Below, in pieces: positions 31,263 to 36,112 of a stretch of 36,112 nt of DNA. A model generated the notes under the pieces. That model ran no database searches. It was given only the letters and a program-made list of their open reading frames with translations, and was not told where the DNA came from. The position numbers and the translations under genes are program-made. The stretch's first letter is position 1. The number at the start of each line of letters is the position of its first letter. Where the stretch lies: positions 1-36,112 of the forward strand of contig NCRB01000024.1 in assembly GCA_002894665.1 (NCBI GenBank), in the 5' to 3' direction. The stretch is from Salinivenus iranica (GTDB lineage: Bacteria; Bacteroidota; Rhodothermia; Rhodothermales; Salinibacteraceae).

Positions 31263-32345
31263 ATGCGCTCTCGCGTCTTTCTCCCGCTACTGCTCGCCGT
31301 TTTGCTCCCCGTAACGCTCGTCGGGTGCGACCTGCTCGGCTCCGACGATTCCGGCTCCGCTACCGCCAGCGGCGTCTACGTCGCCAACGGCGGCGGCTTC
31401 GGCAACCAGAACGCAAGCCTAACGCTCTACGACCCCGAGACCGATGCCACCCAAACGCTCCCGTCCGACGGCTCAGGCTTCGCCTCCTACATCCAGAGCC
31501 TCACCCTGAGCAACGACCGGCTGTTCGTGGTCTTCGGCGAAACGGGCACCGTCGACCGCTACAGCCCCGAAACGGGAACCCAAAGCGGACAAATTCGCGG
31601 CATTCCCAACCCCCGCTACGTCGCAATAGATGGAAATACCGCGTACATTACCAGCCAGGACTACGGCCCCGATCCCTCCGACCTCGACGTGGTGGACCTC
31701 TCCACCAACACAGTCGTCGACTCTGTAAACGTGAGCGGCACGCCCGAAGACGTGGCGGTGGCCGACGGACGCGTGGTGGTGGCCCTGGGCGGGTTCAACG
31801 CCGGATCGAGCGTCGCCCTCGTCTCGCCGAGCGACCTGAGCGTGGAAACGCTGGACGTCGGCTGCACCGGCCCGCGCTCGCTCGTCGCCGACGCCGAGGA
31901 CGAGGTCCACGTCTTCTGCACCGGCCGCCCCCCCTCCGAAAACGCCGACGGCGTGCCCGGCGAAGTGGTTACCGTCGATCCGTCGGCCGGCAGCGTCACG
32001 GGCTCCGTTGAGCTGTCCACCCAGATTGCCTCCGAAAGCCTGGCCCAGTATGTGTCCTACAGCGCCGCCGCGGACGAGGCCCACGCCATCCTGGCCACGG
32101 GCGAGCTGTTGCGCTTCGATGCGGCCACGAACAGCGTAGCCGACCGGGTCGACGTGTCCGGCGCGCCCGTCGGCGCCGTGGCGTACAGCCCCTCCACCGA
32201 GCGGCTGTTCGTGGGGCGACTCGCAGCCTCGGGCAACCCCTTCTCCACCCCTGGCACCGTGACCATCCACGAGCGCGACGGCACCGCCCTCGACACCCTC
32301 GCGGCCGGCGTCGCTCCCTCCCACATCATCGTCGATCGCGAATAG
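31263..32345 (+). CDS. Surface lipoprotein beta-propeller, BtuG-like cobalamin-binding protein
   Basis: A 360-residue lipoprotein with lipobox LVGC and Cys22 after a good signal peptide. The acidic sequence after the Cys (DLLGSDDSGS) could act as a surface-export signal as in Bacteroidota. The rest consists of YncE/YVTN-type propeller repeats: DLDVVDLSTNTVVDSVNVSG then TPEDVAVADGRVVVALGG, and GEVVTVDPSAGSVTGSVELS. Two Cys residues (GCTGPRS and VFCTG) may pair. In Bacteroides, BtuG is a surface propeller that captures B12 with extreme affinity and hands it to BtuB. This gene follows a riboswitch-controlled btuB, so the same role is inferred. Direct homology to BtuG was not tested. Confidence 0.82.
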   Translation: MRSRVFLPLLLAVLLPVTLVGCDLLGSDDSGSATASGVYVANGGGFGNQNASLTLYDPETDATQTLPSDGSGFASYIQSLTLSNDRLFVVFGETGTVDRYSPETGTQSGQIRGIPNPRYVAIDGNTAYITSQDYGPDPSDLDVVDLSTNTVVDSVNVSGTPEDVAVADGRVVVALGGFNAGSSVALVSPSDLSVETLDVGCTGPRSLVADAEDEVHVFCTGRPPSENADGVPGEVVTVDPSAGSVTGSVELSTQIASESLAQYVSYSAAADEAHAILATGELLRFDAATNSVADRVDVSGAPVGAVAYSPSTERLFVGRLAASGNPFSTPGTVTIHERDGTALDTLAAGVAPSHIIVDRE

Positions 32346-32370
32346 CCGCCCGGCCCGCTCCCGTTCCCCC

Positions 32371-32589
32371 ATGCCCATCGACCGCTGCTACTGCTACCAG
32401 CAAACCTTCGCGACGCTCAAGGAGGTCGCCGACGAAACGGGGGCCGCGTCCGTCGAGGCCCTGCAGGAGCACGTTCGCTTTGGCCAAAACTGTGAGCTGT
32501 GCCACCCCTACGTCCGGCGCATGCTGGCAACGGGACAGACCTCCTTCGACGAGGTGATCCGGGCGGAGGACAATTCCGCGGAGGCGTAG
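32371..32589 (+). CDS. BFD-type [2Fe-2S]-binding domain protein
   Basis: A 72-residue small protein with four Cys in the bacterioferritin-associated ferredoxin pattern: C6 and C8 (CYC) and C41 and C44 (CELC), with a helical middle (LKEVADETGAASVEALQEHV). BFD-like domains bind a [2Fe-2S] cluster and pass electrons or help mobilise metal ions. The gene begins 25 bp after the BtuG-like gene. That makes it the third gene of the riboswitch-led unit, and a role in reduction of imported corrinoid is conceivable. It could equally serve iron metabolism unrelated to B12. No signal peptide is seen, so it is cytoplasmic. Confidence 0.87.
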   Translation: MPIDRCYCYQQTFATLKEVADETGAASVEALQEHVRFGQNCELCHPYVRRMLATGQTSFDEVIRAEDNSAEA

Positions 32590-32659
32590 CCCGGAGCAAC
32601 CTCCCGGACGGCGGCTCGTACGGGCACCTGTAGTGGCTCGCTCACCCGTTCTCGCCCCC

Positions 32660-33403
32660 ATGGCCTCGCTCCTCTACGTCTTTCCGCACCCCGACGACGA
32701 ATGCTTCGGCCCGGCCCCCGCCCTGGCCCGCCAGCGCCGGGCCGGGCACGAGGTGCACCTGCTCACGCTCACCCGGGGCGAGGCCACGGCGCAGCGCGAG
32801 CGGCTCGGCCTCTCGAAAGCCGAAATGGCCGAGACGCGGTACACCGAGATGCAGGACGTCGCCGAGGCGCTCGACCTCACGTCGCTTGCCGTCCGGGAAT
32901 ACGCGGACGGTGAGCTGGCCGAGTGCAACCCCCTGACGCTGGAGGATGAGATTGCGATCCACATTCACGAGACGCAGCCCGACGTCGTCGTCACCTATCC
33001 GGTACATGGCATCAGTGGGCACCCCGATCACCTCGTGACACACGCCGTAGTGAAGCGTGTGGCCTGCGCCCTCCGCGCCGACGGGGCGGCCCACCCCCAG
33101 CGGCTGGCCTTTTTTACACTCCCCCCACCCGCGGACGACGCCGACCGGCCCGGCCACCTGCAGCACTCGCCCGAGGCCCTCATTGATTGCGTCGAGTCCG
33201 TGTCGGACGCGGACATGGCGACCGCCCGCGAGGCCCTCTACTGCTACGAGACCTACCGCCCGGTCATCGACGAGCACCAGCCTCTTCGCAGCGTGGGCAC
33301 CCGCATTCGGTTTGAGATCTTTGGAGAGACGCATGATCCCCCGCTCCCGTCCCTCACGGACGGCCTGCAGGCGCCCGCGGACGCCCCATTGGTTTCAGAA
33401 TGA
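32660..33403 (+). CDS. PIG-L family deacetylase
   Basis: A 247-residue zinc-dependent N-deacetylase of the PIG-L/LmbE fold. The metal site is complete: FPHPDDE with H10 and D13 near the start, and the later SGHPDH motif with H121 and H124. The family removes acetyl groups from N-acetylglucosamine conjugates, as in bacillithiol or mycothiol biosynthesis (BshB, MshB). The LTLTRGEA segment after the first motif is typical. Thiol biosynthesis is possible, but no bshA or bshC gene is nearby. It starts 70 bp after the BFD-type gene and ends 99 bp before the histidine kinase gene. The ATG at 32660 is placed directly before the family start. Confidence 0.9.
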   Translation: MASLLYVFPHPDDECFGPAPALARQRRAGHEVHLLTLTRGEATAQRERLGLSKAEMAETRYTEMQDVAEALDLTSLAVREYADGELAECNPLTLEDEIAIHIHETQPDVVVTYPVHGISGHPDHLVTHAVVKRVACALRADGAAHPQRLAFFTLPPPADDADRPGHLQHSPEALIDCVESVSDADMATAREALYCYETYRPVIDEHQPLRSVGTRIRFEIFGETHDPPLPSLTDGLQAPADAPLVSE

Positions 33404-33502
33404 TAATCGCCCCCTCCGGTCTTCCGGGGAACGCCCATCTGGGGCGGCCGCGTACGATCCAGTGTGAAATTTTTTGCGATCTTCCGCGCCCACACGGCCC
33501 CC

Positions 33503-34558
33503 ATGGTGTCCGAGCGGTGGCTGCCCTCCGTCGTCAATCGTCTCGCCCTCCGGATCGCCCTCGCGGTGGCGGGGGTCGCGATCGGCATCCTGTGGATGCT
33601 CACCGGGGCCGGGGAAAGCCTGGGCGGCGGCGCGGCCTGCGGCCTGGCGACCTATCTGATTGGCCACCTCGCCCTGCACCGCCGCCTGCGCCACGCCACC
33701 TCCACGCTCCGCCGGATTCGGCAGCACGACTTCGAGGACCTCACCCCGCCCGCCTCCGCCCCCTCCGACGAGCTCGGCACCCTGCTCCGCGAGCTCTACC
33801 GGACGGGCCAGACCCTGGAAAACGAAATTCAGGAGCTGAAGGCCATGGAAAGCTACCGGCGCGAGTTTATCGGGAATGTCTCGCACGAGCTCAAAACCCC
33901 GATCTTCTCCATCCAGGGCTTTACCGAAACGCTCCTCGACGGCGCCCTGAACGACGAAGCGGTGAATCGCTCCTTCCTCGAAAAAATCGCCCACAACGTC
34001 AACCGCCTCGAAACGCTCGCCCACGACCTGTCGGCCATCACAAAAATCGAGACGGGCGAGATGGACATGTCGTCCCAGCGGATCGTGGTGGACGACCTCT
34101 TCGACGCGGTCGTCGAGTCGCTGGAGCTGAAAGCCGACCAAAACGACGTGATCCTTCAACGCCAGCCCGCAAACGGCCTGCCGCCCGTCTACGGCGACCG
34201 CGACCGCATTCGGCGCGTCCTCGTCAACCTGGCCGACAACGCCATCAAGTACAACGATGCGGGCGGCACCGTCACGCTCCAGGCGGCCGCCCCCTCGCCG
34301 GGCGAGGTGGAGTTCCGAGTCGTTGACGACGGCATCGGCATTCCGACGGAGCATCTTCCCCGCCTCACGGAACGATTCTACCGGGTCGACCAGAGTCGCT
34401 CTCGCAACCGCGGGGGGAGCGGGCTGGGACTGGCCATCGTGAAACACATTCTGGGGGCCCACAACCGCACCCTTCACGTAGAGAGCACCCCGGGCGAGGG
34501 CTCCACCTTTAGCTTTACGCTCCCGACCGACCCACAGACGTCTCTCTCCTCTACCTAG
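33503..34558 (+). CDS. Membrane sensor histidine kinase, PhoR-like
   Basis: A 351-residue sensor kinase. Two helices (about 15-35 and 41-58) are separated by only a few residues, so there is almost no periplasmic sensor domain. A HAMP-like stretch follows (RLRHATSTLRRIRQHDFEDL). The HisKA domain has the H-box GNVSHELKTPIFSIQGF with phosphoacceptor H128. The ATPase domain has the N-box NLADNAIKYND (N246), DDGIGIP (275-281), the F-box-like RFYRVDQSRSRN and the glycine box GGSGLGLAIVKH. The PhoR-type architecture suggests phosphate or envelope sensing. No response regulator is adjacent in the window. The ATG at 33503 is chosen; a GTG at 33464 would add 13 residues. Confidence 0.92.
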   Translation: MVSERWLPSVVNRLALRIALAVAGVAIGILWMLTGAGESLGGGAACGLATYLIGHLALHRRLRHATSTLRRIRQHDFEDLTPPASAPSDELGTLLRELYRTGQTLENEIQELKAMESYRREFIGNVSHELKTPIFSIQGFTETLLDGALNDEAVNRSFLEKIAHNVNRLETLAHDLSAITKIETGEMDMSSQRIVVDDLFDAVVESLELKADQNDVILQRQPANGLPPVYGDRDRIRRVLVNLADNAIKYNDAGGTVTLQAAAPSPGEVEFRVVDDGIGIPTEHLPRLTERFYRVDQSRSRNRGGSGLGLAIVKHILGAHNRTLHVESTPGEGSTFSFTLPTDPQTSLSST

Positions 34559-34589
34559 CACGGCCGCTATGCCTTCGTCTTTGCCGCCC

Positions 34590-34614
34590 ACCACGGGCAG
34601 ATGCATCCCGTGGT
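34590..34614 (+). terminator. Hairpin after the histidine kinase gene, possible terminator
   Basis: A perfect 8-bp stem ACCACGGG/CCCGTGGT with a nine-base loop lies 31 bp after the kinase stop. It is followed by a T-rich stretch (ATGAAGTTTGATTTT) rather than a pure T-run, so a weak intrinsic terminator is possible. Confidence 0.4.
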
Positions 34615-34621
34615 ATGAAGT

Positions 34622-34649
34622 TTGATTTTGAGATGCAATGTCCTACAAT
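34622..34649 (+). promoter_or_regulatory. Candidate promoter upstream of the microprotein gene
   Basis: TTGATT (34622-34627) and TACAAT (34644-34649) are spaced by 16 bases in an AT-rich patch that stands out in this GC-rich sequence. Transcription would start near 34656, about 45 bases before the ATG at 34700. The match to a sigma-70 promoter is good. Confidence 0.5.
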
Positions 34650-34699
34650 AACGTACCCCTTCGTTCTGGATTGTCTCGCCTCCAGGCGATCTCCCCACC

Positions 34700-34792
34700 A
34701 TGGAAAATCCGATTGACCGCACGATCCGCCTGCTGGCACTCGCCGCGGGCCTCGTGAGCCTCGCTGTATTTTTTGTCTTCCATTTTGTCTAG
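34700..34792 (+). CDS. Small single-helix membrane microprotein (30 residues)
   Basis: A short frame encodes 30 residues: a polar start MENPIDRTIR followed by a hydrophobic helix LLALAAGLVSLAVFFVFHFV up to the TAG stop. The shape, with a short charged head then about 20 apolar residues, is that of small membrane regulators or subunits. A good promoter lies 50 bp upstream and a terminator-like hairpin just before that, so it could be an independent gene. No Shine-Dalgarno sequence is visible, in line with many genes here. It is separated from the kinase gene by 141 bp and from the GroES-like gene by 161 bp. Coding status is inference and no homologue is known to me. Confidence 0.5.
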   Translation: MENPIDRTIRLLALAAGLVSLAVFFVFHFV

Positions 34793-34953
34793 CCTCGTGG
34801 CAACCCGACGCCGCGTGGCTTTAAACCGGGTTGGACGACGAGCCTCGCCGACGGGTGTCCGTTTTCGCGAAACCTCGGCGGACCGACGAACCTGCGTCCG
34901 CAGGCCTCGTTAGGGGTGCTTGTCGTGTTCTTACCGCCCTCATGTATCCTTCT

Positions 34954-35361
34954 ATGGCTGAGCTTATCGTCGTTGGCGATCGTGTGCTCATCAAACCTCA
35001 GACCGGCGAGGACCGCACCGACACCGGACTCGTCCTCCCCGCCTCCGTCTCCGACCAGGAAGGCGTGGAGAGCGGCCGCGTCGTCCAGACCGGCCCCGGC
35101 TACCTGACCCAGAATCCGGAGTACAGCGAAAGCGAATCGTGGAAGGAGTCGACGCCGGTGCGGTACCTTCCCCTGCAGGCCGAGCCGGGCGACCACGCCT
35201 TCTTCGTCCCCAACGAGGCCGTGGACCTGCGCTACGATGGCACCAACTACCTCATCGTGCCCCACAACGCCATCCTCGCCCTGGTCCGCGACGACGAGCC
35301 GTCCGAGGAGCCGTCGGACACGACGCTAGACGACCTCGACGACCTCTTGGACGACGAGTAG
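34954..35361 (+). CDS. GroES-like (Cpn10) co-chaperonin paralogue with acidic tail
   Basis: A 135-residue protein of the GroES fold, longer than the usual 95 or so residues. The core shows VVGDRVLIKPQTGEDRTDTG then LVLPASVSDQEGVESGRVVQ, and the end of the domain is NYLIVPHNAILALVRDDE. The middle (about 50-80) has an inserted segment with SESESWKES, where the mobile-loop and dome elements differ from GroES. The C-terminal 25 residues are almost all Asp, Glu, Ser, Pro and Leu (for example DDLDDLLDDE). No groEL gene is adjacent, and no CIRCE operator is seen upstream. It may therefore be a divergent paralogue with a separate job. An ATG 12 bases upstream (34942) is an alternative start. Confidence 0.85.
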   Translation: MAELIVVGDRVLIKPQTGEDRTDTGLVLPASVSDQEGVESGRVVQTGPGYLTQNPEYSESESWKESTPVRYLPLQAEPGDHAFFVPNEAVDLRYDGTNYLIVPHNAILALVRDDEPSEEPSDTTLDDLDDLLDDE

Positions 35362-35362
35362 G

Positions 35363-36112
35363 CTACGACTTGAAGGCCGACGGCTCCGGCCACGGGGTCT
35401 CGGTGGACTCCGTCGGGGCCGGGACGGGGTCCGGATCGGGAGCATCGGGGAGGGACGGCGCGGGCGCCTGGTGCCGATCGGGCCACGTGTCGAGCCCGCA
35501 GAGGTAGCGGAAGTAGCGCAGGGGCGAGACGGAGGGCATCTCGTCGAGGCGGTCGCGAACCCGCTCGCGCTCGGTCTTCTGGACCTCGATCTTTTCCTGC
35601 GTGCGGGCCCGCTGCGCGTCGATGTCCTCAATGCGGTGCTCCACGTAGCGCTGCAGCCGCCGCTCCTGGGCGGGCGAGAGCTCTTCGGGGACCTCGTCCG
35701 CGTACCGCTCCTCCAGCGCCGCCCGCCACATCTTGATCCGGGCCCGCGCCTCGTCGCTGATGCGGCGCACCTCGTCGAGCGCCTCGGGCGTGGCCTCCGA
35801 GGCCGTGCGGATGTTGGCCACCTTGAGGCGGACCACGTGCTTGTGGATGATGCCCTCCAGCTCGCGCACCTCCCCGATGAAGTGGTGCTTGAGTCGGCTA
35901 TGGAGCGCCTCCTCCCGCACCTCCGCCAGGCGCTCGGCGCGGCGCTCGTCCATCGAGGTGCGGAGGTCCGCCCGCTTCTCCTTCAGGCTCTCCTGCTCAC
36001 GCCGCAGCCCCCGAATTGCCACGTCGAATCGGGCCGCCTCCTGCTCCAGCCGCTGCCGACGCCGCACGAGCGAGAGCGCCCCGTACCGCCGCACGGCCGC
36101 CCCGCCCAGCGC
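35363..36112 (-). CDS. Coiled-coil protein of unknown function, 5'-truncated by window edge
   Basis: The frame is open to the right edge of the window. It reads ALGGAAVRRYGALSLVRRRQ at the edge, so the true start is probably outside; a GTG at 36094 is the only start-like codon near the edge. At least 249 residues are seen. Most of them form long charged helices (RRRQRLEQEAARFDVAIRG; REQESLKEKRADLRTSMDE; DIDAQRARTQEKIEVQKTE), as expected for coiled coils. A Pro-rich tail (PAPSLPDAPDPDPVPAPTES) closes the chain. No domain is recognised. Its stop lies one base from the stop of the converging GroES-like gene. Confidence 0.7.
   Translation of the reverse strand, partial: ALGGAAVRRYGALSLVRRRQRLEQEAARFDVAIRGLRREQESLKEKRADLRTSMDERRAERLAEVREEALHSRLKHHFIGEVRELEGIIHKHVVRLKVANIRTASEATPEALDEVRRISDEARARIKMWRAALEERYADEVPEELSPAQERRLQRYVEHRIEDIDAQRARTQEKIEVQKTERERVRDRLDEMPSVSPLRYFRYLCGLDTWPDRHQAPAPSLPDAPDPDPVPAPTESTETPWPEPSAFKS

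Noticed and set aside
34861-34953. CIRCE heat-shock operator upstream of the GroES-like gene
   Set aside because: No TTAGCACTC-N9-GAGTGCTAA pattern is present. Only small palindromes (CCTGCG-TC-CGCAGG and a TCGCGA core) occur.

Overview
The window is 36 kb of GC-rich, gene-dense bacterial chromosome. The proteins are strongly acidic. A PorV/PorQ-like barrel, a DUF6249-like protein and a BtuB plus beta-propeller lipoprotein pair are all Bacteroidota-type features. Together these point to an extremely halophilic member of the Rhodothermota/Bacteroidota, most like Salinibacter; this is inference from protein character and gene content, not a search. Most start codons lack a clear Shine-Dalgarno sequence, so several starts rest on family length. 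I saw no tRNA, rRNA, insertion sequence, prophage or CRISPR array.

Layout. 1-1655 (+): the 3' part of hemB and an HhH-GPD DNA-repair protein. 1668-6862 (-): a two-gene membrane-protein operon, a cold-shock protein with its own terminator, a fused E1 alpha/beta 2-oxoacid dehydrogenase and a tandem universal stress protein. 7130-10083 (+): flavin reductase-like protein, M20 peptidase and an unfamiliar P-loop protein, closely spaced. 10259-17929 (-): a long co-directional run made of PRTase-HAD fusion, GT2 glycosyltransferase, RsmB, PorV-like barrel, TonB, SDR and a second tandem USP. 18242-22920: alternating strands, with a His-motif TPR protein, TrmH, a LolA-like protein, an SDR and a DUF6249-like membrane protein. 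23100-28424 (+): ECF sigma factor with membrane anti-sigma partner, TakP-like TRAP binding protein, uracil-DNA glycosylase homologue, remnant of an NmrA-like gene, WYL regulator and a haloalkane-dehalogenase-like hydrolase. 28690-34558 (+): a cobalamin riboswitch followed by a BtuB-like receptor, a BtuG-like surface lipoprotein, a BFD-type [2Fe-2S] protein, a PIG-L deacetylase and a histidine kinase. 34622-36112: a 30-residue membrane microprotein with a recognisable promoter, a divergent GroES paralogue, and a coiled-coil protein that runs off the end.

How the genes work together. The clearest system is vitamin B12 uptake. A riboswitch with an unusually expanded stem controls an outer-membrane receptor and, in the same direction, a lipoprotein beta-propeller that looks like the BtuG partner known from Bacteroides. 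The tonB gene at 12.1-12.8 kb could energise such a receptor. The small iron-sulfur protein 25 bases after the propeller gene is the least explained member. Other points of interest are a PRTase-HAD fusion beside a glycosyltransferase, a dehalogenase-like hydrolase whose nucleophile position is Asn, a TPR protein with conserved-looking histidine clusters, and a frameshifted NmrA remnant.
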